A stretch of 64,000 nucleotides of DNA from Ceratothoa steindachneri (taxonomy: Eukaryota > Arthropoda > Malacostraca > Isopoda > Cymothoidae). Below the pieces are notes generated by a model. It saw only the letters and a list, made by a program, of their open reading frames with translations, did not search any database and had not been told where the DNA came from. Location of the stretch: contig OZ018318.1 in NCBI GenBank assembly GCA_963969495.1, positions 98,897,357 through 98,961,356 of the forward strand, read 5' to 3'. Each line of letters starts with the position of its first letter. The stretch's first letter is position 1. Below, in pieces: positions 32,401-44,075 of this stretch. A program made the position numbers and the translations under genes.

Positions 32401-32502
32401 CACATGATGGCGGACTTCTGCTGGACGATTAGAAGGAAGAGATCAGCCAGAGAAGACTTATAAGAGAAAGAGTTACAAACTCAAATCTTTGCCCGATTGA
32501 AA
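32401..32502 (+). pseudogene. FamX copy A, resumed C-terminal part after the LTR element
   Basis: Directly after the 3' LTR the sequence reads MMADFCWTIRRKRSARED, which aligns with MMGDYCWFLQREDPIST of FamX copy C at exactly the point where copy A was cut (after RYQGHWN at 26,371). It then hits stops. This shows that the 6-kb element was inserted into a pre-existing FamX copy. Confidence 0.7.
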
Positions 32503-33227
32503 TCAAGAAGAGGTCCTCCAGCCTGATGTACGGTCATTAATAAATTCTTATCTATTTGATTACAGTATTTGTAATCCTAATGTGTAATTCAAGTTTTTTC
32601 TTATGGGCACTTAAATGTTTGTGCAAAAAAAACTCCTTTACTATAATAAACGCAAAAGGATGATTGAAAATTACTTCAAGGCATGATGATAGGCGTAATA
32701 AAATGAAAATTATTGTATAATATTAGTTATTGATATTACGAAAAGTCTGCAGCATTTAGTGAGAATATGATTTCGGTTTTGAATTCAATATGCTCGAATT
32801 AGGTAAGAAAATATAGTTTTTTGTCACTTCAGCAAATACCTTGTTCTCCAGTCTGAATTGGATTACTTTTGTATATATTCCCCCCCAAAATTGTAGTTTT
32901 GTGTATATATTTTTTATGAGTTACCCTGTTAATATGTACCTTTTTTGTATTATGTGACTTTCTTTTTTTTAAATTTCCTTGTTTGTAAGCCCCTAGTTAA
33001 CGAGACTATGTTAACCCCGGCTATTGATAACTATCATGCCTGTCTTATTGTATTATTAATGTTATTTATTTTTATTTTTTCTTGGTGTGTTCTTACGGTA
33101 ATCGAAATACCGAGCATTTCCCGAGTCCCCTTTATTTGACTTATTTTTCTGCAAATTACCCGGTACCATCCTTTTTGTAATTGTGTCCCTATGGGAAATT
33201 TAGCCGTGTAATTACCCTATATTAATC
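32503..33227. other. AT-rich unassigned stretch
   Basis: No gene recognised. At 32,874-32,890 tatattcccccccaaaa is an approximate inverted partner of gtttggggggaatata at 34,201-34,216, on the far side of the solo LTR. Confidence 0.4.
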
Positions 33228-34191
33228 TGATATCACTTCCTTCGGAAGCTCCGCCTGAGAAGATACACCTGCACTACCAGACAGTCCGAAGGAAGCCGCG
33301 AGATTTTCGCGAGACGCTTAATCCGTTTTGGGTTCCATTCCTCGCAGTCGCACCGTCTGATTGCCCCCAGACTCACGGCACCAAGAACCTTTACGCAAAG
33401 CTGTAAGGCCGCTGAGGCTATCATCCTCCTCATCCCTTGGCACGTCAAGTCTAATGAGATCCCCGTCCCTCCGGCAACCCACTTCCGCCGAGGCACTATA
33501 AAAACTTCGCGAAAAGCTTTGGGAAAGCAGTACCATACAGCTTTGTCCTGGTTAGTAGTCACGTATAGTCTCATACGCCCTGCTCCACCTCCCAACGGCT
33601 TCCAGCTACGAAAGCGATGCGTCAGTTCTCTACTCGCCTGCGCTCGTACCCAAGGCCAGATTTCCCGCCGACAGATGATTGACACGGACAGGCATCTATC
33701 ACTCGGTTATCGACTTCGTTCAACGACTGAAGTAGTCCCTCGTTCATTTCTCAGCGAGGTAAAAGAAGAAGGAATCTTGCAAGTTCAACTTGGCAGCGCT
33801 CCGTTTACTCGCCGTATTCAAGCCTCCAGTCAATTAGGCTTTACGTGAATATCTCCGATAATTGTACTATCCCATTTTCTCTGGAATAAATCACCGTACA
33901 TTCTCTCTCGGACTCTCGTACCCGTCGATATATTTGTACCCCCCGCTCCTTGTTTGGTACCCTGGGTCTCTTTTTATTTATTGTCATTTATTTACTTGTG
34001 TTATTAATACTTTCTTCGTATATAGTAAAATTATATATTTTTTTATTTTTCTACCATTAGTTTCTCTAATCCCAGAACCTCAAATAAATGATTATTTAGG
34101 CCAACCGAACTCGACTTTGTTTATTTAACCCTCACACTGGGATCTTTATTCCGATTCTCTGGCTTGCTCTCTTCACGGTCAGCTTACGACA
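33228..34191 (+). repeat. Solo LTR of G2
   Basis: Most of it (33,384-34,191) matches the LTR at 20,070-20,874 closely, ending GCTTACGACA. The left limit is uncertain; TGATATCACTTCC at 33,228 is a plausible TG start. A TATA box (ctataaaaa) lies at 33,496-33,504. No gag or pol follows, so this is a solo LTR left by LTR-LTR recombination or a truncated copy. No target duplication is evident. Confidence 0.75.
33496..33504 (+). promoter_or_regulatory. TATA box of the G2 solo LTR
   Basis: gaggcacTATAAAAA aligned with gaggcagTATAAATA in the other G2 LTR. Confidence 0.6.
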
Positions 34192-35267
34192 GTGTATTTT
34201 GTTTGGGGGGAATATACCATAGACTCTCAATAGGGTTCATATATGGGGAATTTCTAGGCCATGGTAGCAGTTCAATGCCATTTTGTCACACCATTTCTTC
34301 AATAATCGCGCCGTGTGACAAGGAGGCGAGACTTGCTTAAATATGCATGATCTCTCACCGAATCATTCCTCATTTGAAGTACTAAACTGTTTTAAGCTAC
34401 TTCAATCTACCTATACTGATTCATTATATCTACAACAATCTTCAAGCGACTTGTCCCATGTACAAAAAATTGCTCCCAACACCATGATTTTCTGTGAATA
34501 TTTTAGTCTTTTAAGACACTGGCATAAACTCTGCACCTGACCGCCTTTTTACTATCTGCACAGGGTCATCAAGTATTGCAATAGTTGACTCTTCTGAAAA
34601 CAAAACCTGCAACAATATTAAACACTATAGCAGTACTGCAACGAACTGTCATGCTAGTGGCAGCAGTTAAACAGCCAGACAAATTATGACTTGAAATTAT
34701 TTCATTCAGCATGAACACGTAGCTATTAGGTAAATCAGAATGTAACTACTATAGTAGGTACAGTAGGTTCTCTTATACCTAATAAAGAAAATAACTGGTA
34801 AATGTACCACTCTTACCTGCTCCTATTGCTCAGAAGTCCAATCAGCATGAGCATTAGCCCAGACTTCACGTGCCTGTATCACGACTTTGGTAAGTCTATG
34901 CTTCTTTTTTGGACGGTAGGCTAGTAATTCAATGGCCAGTAACCTCTTCTTTACCTTTATTCGAGAAAGACTAATGCCATCTGACAACAGTTCGCTTGTA
35001 ATCTTCCTACAAGATTTGTTTTTGTCCTTAATTGCCATTTGTTTTATTTTCCTGTCAGTTTTTGATGTTGTTTTCCTCTTGCGACCACATTTCCCAGCCC
35101 TTGCTTAATCCAAATTTAGACCATTTTAAATTTTTTTCTTTAAATTGCTTACTGTTTGAGGGAGATTCCGAATTTCTTTGCAATATCTTTCTGTTTTAGT
35201 GCCCTATCACTTAAAAAAAATTGATCTTTCCAATTTTCCGAGGGCTCAAGTCATTGACTTTACCCAT
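34192..35267 (-). pseudogene. Tc1-like transposase with a probable intron
   Basis: On the minus strand the protein starts MGKVNDLSPRK at 35,267 (HTH region, with stops). Next come DKNKSCRKITSELLSDGISL and YRPKKKHRLTKVVIQAREVW, then HADWTSEQ, the stretch that precedes the first catalytic residue in Tc1 proteins. A GT-AG interval, 34,816 down to 34,607, interrupts; after it, VLFSEES continues the motif (usual form FSDES). Downstream: ILDDPVQIVKRRSGAEFMPV and a degraded middle, then NGIELLPWPRNSPYMNPIES, the C-terminal catalytic box with Asp changed (usual NSPDxNPIE). Stops and lost acidic residues make it inactive. Confidence 0.82.
34607..34816 (-). other. Putative spliceosomal intron in the Tc1-like transposase
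   Basis: On the minus strand it begins GTAAGAGTGG and ends TTAATATTGTTGCAG, 210 bases. Removing it joins ...WTSEQ(stop)EQ to VLFSEES, restoring the Tc1 motif order. The donor and acceptor fit consensus well. Confidence 0.55.
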
Positions 35268-36047
35268 AGCTGTTCACTTTCTTTTTAGCTATTACATTGC
35301 AAGAAAAAAACGGCTACTATTATTCACAGGCAAGCAAAATACACACTAGTTGAATTACTGAGTCAGTAACAGAAAAATAGAATACTTCGCACACCATCAC
35401 CCTACTAAGTCTGAATTGGAACTGAGGCACTAGTCTAGCAGATGCCGCAGCTGGCAAAACCGAATCGGTGTTGACTTCATTTAGTTCAACAAGTTTGCCA
35501 TAAAATGAAGCAAAACACTCTAATATTTAGTCTTAAAAAATGCACAGTAGTTATTTCACACTAATATGATAAAATTACTTCATTTTTGACTCATCAAAGA
35601 ATTTTAAGATACCTTTTATCAGAAAAATTACGAATTTTTAAGAAAGCCATAATAATTTGATCACTACTGAATTTTATCAATACTGAATATATTTGTAAAA
35701 ATTTATATAAATAAGTGAATTAGAAGTGACGTACCTGAAACATGTACACCTAAGTAAAGCATACAAGAAAAGACAAAATTAGAACTTATCAACGAAAGAA
35801 GAACAGCCACTCTTCTGGCACCTATATACTCACTACACATACTCACATTTCACACCCCCCCCAAAAAAACTCCCATGCTATCTATCTAACTATCATCTCC
35901 TCTACTTCTCTCACTTGTTGCATTTCATTATATAGTTGATAATTGATTATGGCCAAACTAGTCCTGTTTTTATAAATAAATCAGATTTAAAAAGTGTGGT
36001 TTATTACTATTTTTTGCACTGGATATATATTGCGTTAATGTTATATC

Positions 36048-36052
<5 letters not shown>
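35268..36052. other. AT-rich unassigned stretch
   Basis: It should contain the left end of the Tc1-like element, but I cannot place its terminal repeat confidently. No other gene is seen. Confidence 0.4.
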
Positions 36053-36127
<75 letters not shown>

Positions 36128-36137
36128 TATATATATA
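36053..36137. repeat. (TA)n microsatellite
   Basis: About 85 bases of (TA)n with a small interruption near 36,124, the longest in the window. Confidence 0.95.
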
Positions 36138-36613
36138 ATTACAAGGGTCGTGTCACTAATGAGTTTACCCTCGTTGACTGCCTCCAAACATTTACGCCGG
36201 AAGCACGCATCATATTAATAATAGTAAATTACTAAAGTAATAATAATAAAAATATATATGACCATTTTCGATTCGGATAATGTGTTTGTTATTTCTAGAG
36301 TGAATATGTTTACGAACTATAGAAAATGCCTTTAGTTCGTCTCAAACTTTGCTTTTTCAAAGTGAAATATGATTTTATGAAATTTACCTACTTCCAGTGT
36401 GCAAACATCCAATATGTATATTTTTATTCAAATTAACATTTATTTATACAAAAGTATGGATTTGAGTAGTTTTTCTGCATTTGCGATTGTAATGGAAATC
36501 ACTTTGACCGATCAACATCAAAATATACTCTCTCATCATTATTACCTGGGTTCAAAACCCATTATATCTTGTTGGAAGATCTTGCGAATGCCTAAAAAAC
36601 TACGAAATACTTA

Positions 36614-36759
36614 ATGAGGTTTTGTAGGACTCACATCGAATAGAAATTAAAACTACAACACAATCGCAACATTAGGTAAAAAAAATATTAAAACAAATTT
36701 TTAGGAGAATAATATCCATTAATCTTAAGAGTTTTTTTTATTAAAAAAAATACACCACA
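36614..36759 (+). repeat. Direct repeat, left copy, next to FamX copy D
   Basis: About 145 bases: atgaggttttgtaggactc ... ggagaataatatccattaat ... aaatacaccaca. The right copy at 38,276-38,422 has the same order with scattered substitutions. A (TTA)n run follows at 36,760-36,783. Confidence 0.85.
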
Positions 36760-36789
36760 TTATTATTATTATTATTATTATTATGCACA

Positions 36790-37457
36790 TATAACTCGGT
36801 GTGTTGTGGTCAGGGCCTCCTGTAGCAGTTAGCCAAGGTAACTCTGCTGTCTCAAAGTCATAACTAGCGAGGTAACTCGGTGAAGCTGCCATGGAAGCAG
36901 ATAAGGTATGCCATCATTTTGAAGGTTTCTAGTGCACAAAGTCTTGTTGCTTTTCCTTTTGAAATGCATCGACTGAACCAGGAGAAGAGACAAATAATTT
37001 ATTCCTTTATAGAGCATTATGGCTTTAAGACACTGTGATGTGCTGTCAATGAAGACGCTCCAGTCGTTTTGGTTACAGATGATTCCGTTTGGCTCGAACA
37101 CACTGGTCACATTGTTGGAGACGCAGAGCTCATCTCGATGTGTGATGAAGCTTGAAAAAGTAAGTGACCCTTTCCCTGATTATTAACATAGACAATTTCA
37201 TGGGATAAGTTCCACTGCTTGACTTTAGGCGTCAAAAACTCAGCATTGTACTTTGTAACACAAAAGTACAATTCTGATCAACGTCTTTCTCGTCCTCTGA
37301 CTGACACCAGATATCTCACTGGCGGGGTGTGTACATGGAACCTTTGCTAGTGTGGCACTGGTGCGATAAAAGATGTAACTTCAGAATACATGATATCAGA
37401 TATATTCTTGCCAAAACAATCCTTGGATGCATCTGGCATGTAGAAGTAGCAATTTAC
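36790..37457 (-). pseudogene. FamX copy D, degraded
   Basis: This is a fourth copy of the uncharacterised family. On the minus strand from 37,457: NCYFYMPDASKDCFGKN (the second Cys of CYFC is Tyr here), IAPVPH (matching IRPVPH), then KVKQWNLSHEIVYVNNQGK (matching the RLQQWNL block of copy C), and finally, in a 93-codon frame ending at 36,829, CNQNDWSVFIDSTSQCLKAI, which aligns with EWRLFLDSSKSSLKC of copy A. Frameshifts and stops separate the pieces, and the N- and C-terminal thirds are missing. It is bracketed by the direct repeats at 36,614 and 38,276. Confidence 0.62.
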
Positions 37458-37673
37458 TAGGGGTCAATGCGTTCTCGGCAAATTATTGGGATAGCGAACT
37501 TCGCGGCACTCTCTTCCTCTCCGCAATACCGTGCAAAAGAAAAAGAAAAAATGTTATTATAAAAGAAATATATTTAACCTATGCCTTTTTATGAGGTTCT
37601 CGCAAAATATTCGATATTTGATATATTTTTTCTAGAACATCCGATTTTTGATTTAATATCTATATTTTAGGAA

Positions 37674-37676
<3 letters not shown>

Positions 37677-37737
<61 letters not shown>
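37677..37737. repeat. (TA)n microsatellite
   Basis: A 61-base (AT)n run between FamX copy D and the right direct repeat. Confidence 0.95.
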
Positions 37738-37743
<6 letters not shown>

Positions 37744-38275
37744 ATTACATAATTCAAACAAACAAAATTTCCCCAAGTTACAATCTCTAGAGTTTTATGC
37801 TTACAATAAATGTGTGGAGAGTTCGTTTTCATCTGCTTGTAGGCCTCACACATATTTACAGATGCTTTAACAGAGTACTTTATCGCTCTTCTCTTGATAT
37901 ATTGGCCACAAAGGTAGTAAAATGCCTCTGCCGGATCGTTAAAGCCTCATGATGCCTTCTATGAAAAATGTTTAGCCTAGATATCCACTTAAATAACTAT
38001 AACTAAATTGAACGGGTAAGATTAAGACTCCTGTATGTACATATATAAAGGTTGAAAATTAACGACCATTTCAATACGCTAAATTAACGACGGTATTATG
38101 CAAATTCCTGTTTTCATTTTTTTTTAGTTTTAGTCTTTTTTTCTTTTGCAGAAATCACTTTGTGGACACCATTTCACGTTACACATTCTCTTCTTACATT
38201 TTTTGTCACACTTCTGACGACATATTATTTGTTCCCTTCCTTTTCATTACATAACTTGGCAATAAATCCCGTGAT

Positions 38276-38422
38276 ATGAGGTTTTATAGGACTCACATCG
38301 AATACAAAGTACAACTACAACACAATCGCAGCATCAAGTAGAAAAAATATAAAAAACAATTTTTTAGGAGAATAATATCCATTAATCTTAAGATTTTTGT
38401 TTACTAGTCAAAATACACCACA
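38276..38422 (+). repeat. Direct repeat, right copy
   Basis: Matches 36,614-36,759 over its full length in the same orientation (for example ggagaataatatccattaat in both). The two copies are 1.66 kb apart and enclose FamX copy D and a (TA)n tract. Confidence 0.85.
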
Positions 38423-40085
38423 AGTTATGTAGAAGGAAGGACTTTTAGGTTTCTTATTTCCCCTGGACACTTCAGTAAGGTATATCTAAAACAATGGATC
38501 AGTGGATTTATTAACTAAAATCTCATCTTCATAACTTTCTCTTTGTTTTTTTCTGACTCGTCGTCTGATAGCCGGTTGAATGCTATTTCCGCTAGTCTCT
38601 CTATCTTTTAATAATTTATTAACAAGACGGTTCTTGGAAATGATCACATTTTAATACTTTAAGTTCTTTGAGATAAATTATTAGTCCAATAATGTCCAAC
38701 AACCTATGTGAAGAGTATAGTTTGATCAAAGTTTGCTTTAGTTTTGTAATCAAACCAGAAAGGTGTCTAGTTCTTTCAAAATGAATTTTATAGTTTTCTC
38801 CGTTCATCACTGAAGCATCTTCTGAGGAAACCCTTTTAATAGTTATTTTAAAGGGAAGAACTACATATTAGGAGTAAGGATTTAATATCATGCATTCTTC
38901 ACTAAATATCACTTAATCTCATTCACAAAATCAGGTACAACTTGTCGGGGAATCAGCTTTCGAAATTTCTTGTTGATAATCATTTTTCAATCATGGTTTT
39001 TTTTAAAGATTTTTCAAATTCTTGTGACTTTATAAATGATCTCAGCAAAACTCCTTTAAATTTATAGAACAATTTCTTGAGTGTCTTCTATTTCATCTTC
39101 ATTAGTAGTTATTTCTAAAGTATCTTCCTCAGGCTATGATTTTGTAGAAAATATCGCATACATCCAGGAGAATTACATGAGCGCGACAAAATTAATGAAT
39201 AAATCTATTTTATTCGCCAAATTTAACCATGACGGAAACGCTAGCTGATGTAACACCGAAAATTTTGCGATTCAAATATCTTATTTTTGTTCAAGAAAAA
39301 TCGAGTATCGTCCGCAGGTTCTCCCCTTCTCCTGGCGGGGATGGAGGGAGAAAAACCTGAACGATCCCTCTTGGCTCGCCAACGGGGTGCCGTGAGAAGA
39401 TAGGAGAAGAAGAAACATGGGTGAACACTAAACAGAGAAAGGAGAGAAGAAGTTGTTCTAAGTTCACTTTCTTTCTGCATTCAGTAAGATAGAAGAGGAA
39501 AAATGAAATATTCCATTAATTAGAACTACTGACTAACGTGGAATCCGACCCACGGTCCCTAACTTTTTTTATCTGTCATTTGTCTTTCATCTCTCCAGTC
39601 GTTTGGCACAAATTCTCGGTAGTTTGCGGGAGAACTGCCAATCAGTGTCCGTCTGTTATTCGTATTTTCTCTTTTCGTTCTTTCTAATTAACTTCATCGG
39701 TGGTTCGTTCAATCTCTGTTATTTATTTTCCTTTATTCACTGTTGAATTCATGTGTATTATGTCACATTAATGCCGTTTTTTCTATATTTTTTAACATAA
39801 TCATAAGTTATTTTTTTGTTTTCGTGTTTCCTGTTAGGGTTTTTCCTTTGTGCATTTTCAGTTTAGTGTTTCACCTCGTTCACTGTAGTTTGTTTTCGAT
39901 TATTTTCCACTGTTTATAGTTCATTTTCTTGTTATTGTTCTTGAGTCTTGCCGGGAAGATTTTCTTAATTGGGATAATTATAGTCCCCGTGAATTTTTCT
40001 CTTGATCGGGTTCATTTCAACCTTTTTCGTTTATTTTGGTTATTTTAGTTTTGGAGATACACGCATCGTGTAGTTCAATAGCTCC
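38423..40085. other. Unassigned, AT-rich with one GC-richer patch
   Basis: No gene supported. The minus strand near 38,560-38,810 has a 63-codon frame (starting MMNGENYKIHFERTRHLSG) with no recognisable motif. The GC-richer patch at 39,300-39,440 has an open minus-strand frame of 79 codons rich in Ser, Arg and Phe that I cannot identify. Confidence 0.4.
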
Positions 40086-41420
40086 TCATTCTCTCTCTGT
40101 TTTATAATTTGAAGAAGCGGATTGGGAGCCATTATCCACTATCCATCGCTTCAGTTGTCCCTCGTTGACTGTCTGATGGACCTCGTAATTGTTTTCGTCA
40201 TAGTCAGCTATATATTCTCCACATACAAAATTTTTGTATGTGTTTCTGTGTAAGGTGACACAATCGCTTGGGAAGCTTCTGATTTTCTTCAATGTAGAAT
40301 AAATCCTGAAAAAAACAAATTTATCCTCATCTGGCGTTCTTTTATTCCCATTTAAGCCCATTTGATTGTATTTTCATATAGGGCTTTGATTATGTTCTGT
40401 TGATTTTCCCGCTCGGTAGGGGGTCCTCCTCGCTGACATAAATTTGACCTTAAATTCTGTTTCATCAAACAACATAGTGTTGCCTCCTTCCATGGCCTTA
40501 TTTCTCTCCTTTTTTGTGTCTTTGTAACTTGGTTTATTGAGTCTGTTTTTTTTCTTATCTTCTTTTCTTGCTTTTGGTTCATCCTTCCTGTAGGCTCAGC
40601 TACACTGTGGTTTAATATTTTTTATAGGGTGGGCTCTCAGAGAACTACATATTTTTCATTCTATTTTTCGCGATCAATATGTTGAGAGTATCGCAAAAAG
40701 TTACTAGTTTCCCTATGTTCATTACGTGCGCGCATAATAAGAACGGAAGTATTTACAAATTGAGTACTCATTTGGTACTGTGAGATGAGTTTTTCTCCCT
40801 CATCTGTTATACTGAGTGTTTGGCCACTCCTGCCTAGGTTGAATTTTTCTAGTTTCTGTTTAATTTTTCTCCATTTTCTTTCTTTAGAATTATCACTTCC
40901 TTCTTTGAGCAAGCAATTGCCATTGTCCGGTGTGGCCCGCCGGTATCAAGGCATTTCTTCTCTGTTGGTTGGAAACAGTTCTTCCATAAGAGCCTTTGTT
41001 GTTTTGTTTTGTCTCGGTGTAATTTCTTGTCGAATAGTGTGGCATCTTAGAGCAGTTGAAGATCATCTGTGTGTTGATGTTTCTCTCTATCTGCATATTT
41101 TATGGTGGTATCCTCATGTTAAACAAAATCAAGCCGTTCTGGCAGATTTTGTGTGTGATTTCAAAATTTTATTAATTCGTATAGCCAAATTCCTAGGTTG
41201 TTTATTTCAATTGCAGTTTTTATCTCTTCTTTCGTTTGTGAGCCTACTTAAATTTGTATTTTTCGAAATATGAGGCTCCTATTGGCCCTAATTTGAGGTG
41301 GAATTCTGAGTTCAATTTCGATTGTCTTTAGTATCTCTAATCTGTCTGCTGAATCTAATTTTACTACATCGCGCTCTGCGTAGCAGATTTCCATATTGCG
41401 TTTCGATAAGCTTTCCTTTT
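40086..41420 (-). pseudogene. LINE ORF1 remnant (zinc-knuckle Gag-like)
   Basis: On the minus strand the N-terminal part near 41,400-41,250 contains EIELRIPPQIRANRSLIF. The knuckle region near 41,000-40,920 ends KKCLDTGGPHRTMAIAC, matching the third knuckle of LINE copy 4 (PHRTMAIDC); the first two knuckles are degraded. Further on there are Lys/Glu-rich frames at 40,912-40,352 and a C-terminal part at 40,361-40,086 beginning MGLNGNKRTPDEDKFVFF. No endonuclease or RT follows on the left. It belongs to the same broad family as the other ORF1 copies but is more diverged. Confidence 0.62.
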
Positions 41421-42702
41421 TCAGGTTTGTTCGTTTTCTAAAGAGTCCTTAAGGGTGCACAAGGTATTCGGGTTTGTCCCCTTTACCCTAGATTGGGGCG
41501 ATCCTGGCATTTTCTTATCCTTACTGAGCACCTAGGGCGCTCAGTGTTTTTTCTAAGCTCTCTTCAATCAATATTTGATGTTCATCCTTCCGTGCAATCT
41601 AAATAGAGATTGTCTGAGGAAAGTTAATTTCTTTCTTTCTCACCAATTATGGGTCCCTATACACCTCTATATTATACAAGCAATCCTCGACCACTCTACC
41701 TAAATAGATCGATTGCTATAAGGCACCGCCACGAAACATTAGGCTCGTGGTCATAAGGAACCCCCTTCTTCGCGCCTCCTAAATGAGCTACCTTTCAGAG
41801 TTCGCTACGCCGTACTTTAGAGTGGTTCTGAGCGCTGTGGTGGTCGAGCTCTGTGGCTTAGGGGGTGGGAAGTGTATAAGTTAATGCAGAAAGCAAGCGA
41901 AAATTAAGTATAGATCCCCCTTAGAGTCTCTAACCCGTCCAGTGCAAACATAAGGAATCCTCAATAAGTCCGGCAGACGCACATCTATCTTCTTTTTGGT
42001 CATTTTCTTTCTTCATTTCTGAAGGAATTTGAAAGTTTCTTTATCTCACATGTCCGAGGCTTTGCTTCCTTTATCAGTCTCTCAGCTCTTCGTTCTGAGT
42101 TTAATTCTTCTAGAAATCAAATGAAATAAAAGGCGAAAGTGGGAGAGAAAGTTATAGATCACTGTGGTCCACCTCCTGCTCCGCTCCTACCCTCCTAGGA
42201 GGAATCATGATAGAAGAAGGAGCCAGACCCAGGCTCTCACCGCGTGGCCTCTGATGCTTCCGTCCCCCGGGGCCTTGTTAGGCTCTAAGGGAAATGAGCT
42301 CGGGAGGGGAGAGATATAGATAGAGGAAGAGGAAAATGTGAGGATAGAACTGTGAGAAGTAAAGTCAAAGACAAACAAAGTTGACCAAGGTGGTGGCTGG
42401 ACCTACAGTTTAAGATAGGGATAAGAACCACGGTGTTTTAATGTTATTTGGGCTATTTCATTGTATCATATATATGCTGTGCCCTGCCACTCTTATTAAT
42501 ATTTGGCCCAAGAAATAGATACCCGCAAAGTGAAAGAGAGAAATGGATAAGATGTTTGAGGTTTGCTGAGAGTTGCAATTTTTCGTATAGGTCACGCTAA
42601 TCTCTGCTCTCTAAGCTATTTTCAGAGTTAAGTTCGAAATAAGAGATACACATTCTTGTATCTCTGTTTTTGTTTTTCTTAGTATTTTCAATTAGTTTTA
42701 TA
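41421..42702. other. Unassigned stretch between LINE remnant and mariner
   Basis: Moderately GC-rich in places (41,700-42,400), possibly the leader of the minus-strand LINE remnant. No gene or repeat recognised. Confidence 0.4.
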
Positions 42703-44073
42703 CAGGGTCCTCCCCCTAAAACAGGCCCCAAATTTCGATAGGCCTCATTTCTTAATTTTCTGCAATGATTGAATGAAATTTGGGTGATAACTAGTTTATT
42801 GTGTTTAAAAAATCACATCAGAACATGAGAGTCTTTAGACTTTTCTTCTTTAGTCTAGAGCACGTGTTCAAGATGACCTCCATTTAGTTCTGTGCATTTC
42901 TTGAGGCGCAGCACAAAGTTGTCCATCACGTCATTACAAAGCGACCGACTAATGGCTCTGATCTTCCCCCTGATGGCTTCCTTGAGTCCCGAGATGGTTT
43001 TGGATCTCCCTGCGTACACTGTCTTTAAGGTAGCCCAGAGAAAGAAATCTAAGGGGGGGGGCTAAGGTCTGGGCTGTGAGGTGCCCACTCAAAATCAGTC
43101 TTGAGACTGATCACACTGCAACCAAAGTTCTCTTTCAGCTAATCTCGGGACAGGTATGAGGTGTGAGTGTTTGCTCCATCTTGCTAGAACCAGAACTTCC
43201 CCATAAGCCACGGGAACAGGGTATGTAGCTCATTCTTGAAGGTTTTGAGGACCTCAACATACCACTCCTTGGTGACTGTCACTGTCGCACCAGATTCTTC
43301 GAAGAAGAATGGTCCGATGATGCCTATGGCTGAAATTTCAGTCCATACCGTGCAGTTAGGGAAGTGTAGGGGCTCGGTGGCTACGTCATTTGGTCTGGAG
43401 GTCCACCACAAGATATTTGTCTTCGAGTTTACCTTTCCTTCAAGATGGGAGTGAGCTTCATGTGAGGTCCAAAGGGGGTTAAGGAAAGCTGGGGTCTCCT
43501 GAATCTTCTCCAGTATCTTGACTGCCATAGCCTTTCTCTGCTCATTGTCTGAGGCTGTAAGGCTCTGGTTTGTCTGTATTATGTATGGGTAGGCCTTTAC
43601 ATACATTACTAGCAATATTCTGCAAGTCGGACGGGGTATACGGAGAGACTGACTTCGCTTGCGCACTAGCGTCTTGGACTCTGCTGAACTAACTCTCTCA
43701 CGTTTTCGACCAGCTCAGCTGTACGCTTCCTGGGGCGTCCTGAATGGCTTGTATGGCAGTTACTGGCTGCATTAAGGTTCTCCACTGTCCCATAGTTCTC
43801 CAAGTGGTTTGCCTAGTCCTAAATTATTCTCTTGGGGGGGACTTTTTCAAATTCAAACTGATGCACAAAAGTGTCCTGCACTTTCTTGAACGAGCCTGTC
43901 TTGTAGTAATGTTTGACGCAGTATATTCTTTGCTGGAGCTCTCATTGAAATCTAGTTGTATTCACAGGCGTTGCTTCTGTGATGTCCTGAAAAGTAAGGG
44001 TGATTAGTGAATGAATGAATCAAGGATATATAACAAAATGTGTGTGCAGGCCCGTCTTTTGGGGGTGACCCTG
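42703..44073 (-). mobile_element. Mariner-superfamily DNA transposon (1,371 bp)
   Basis: The ends are imperfect inverted repeats: CAGGGTCCTCCCCCTAAAA at 42,703 and, read inward from 44,073, CAGGGTCACCCCCAAAAGA. Each is flanked by TA (42,701-42,702 and 44,074-44,075), the mariner target duplication. The length is close to a full mariner. It carries one decayed transposase on the minus strand. Confidence 0.85.
42855..43950 (-). pseudogene. Mariner-superfamily transposase, decayed
   Basis: Minus-strand reading: an N-terminal HTH segment YCVKHYYKTGSFKKVQDTF near 43,925, then SGRPRKRTAELVENVRELVQ, then SLRIPRPTCRILL (second HTH). The catalytic region in the frame 43,666-43,184 has WTSHEAHSHLEGKVNSKTN: His stands where the first catalytic Asp of the usual SDEAHFxL would be. 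TVWTEISAIGIIGPFFFEES follows. After a stop at 43,184 come QDGANTHTS (second catalytic Asp) and APHSPDLSP, with the third in the FFL segment after a frameshift. The tail reaches a stop at 42,855. The motif order is complete but the lost first Asp and several stops make it inactive. Confidence 0.86.
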
Positions 44074-44075
44074 TA

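Noticed and set aside
38619..38810. 63-codon minus-strand frame as a host gene
   Set aside because: Short, no motif, and flanking frames carry many stops.
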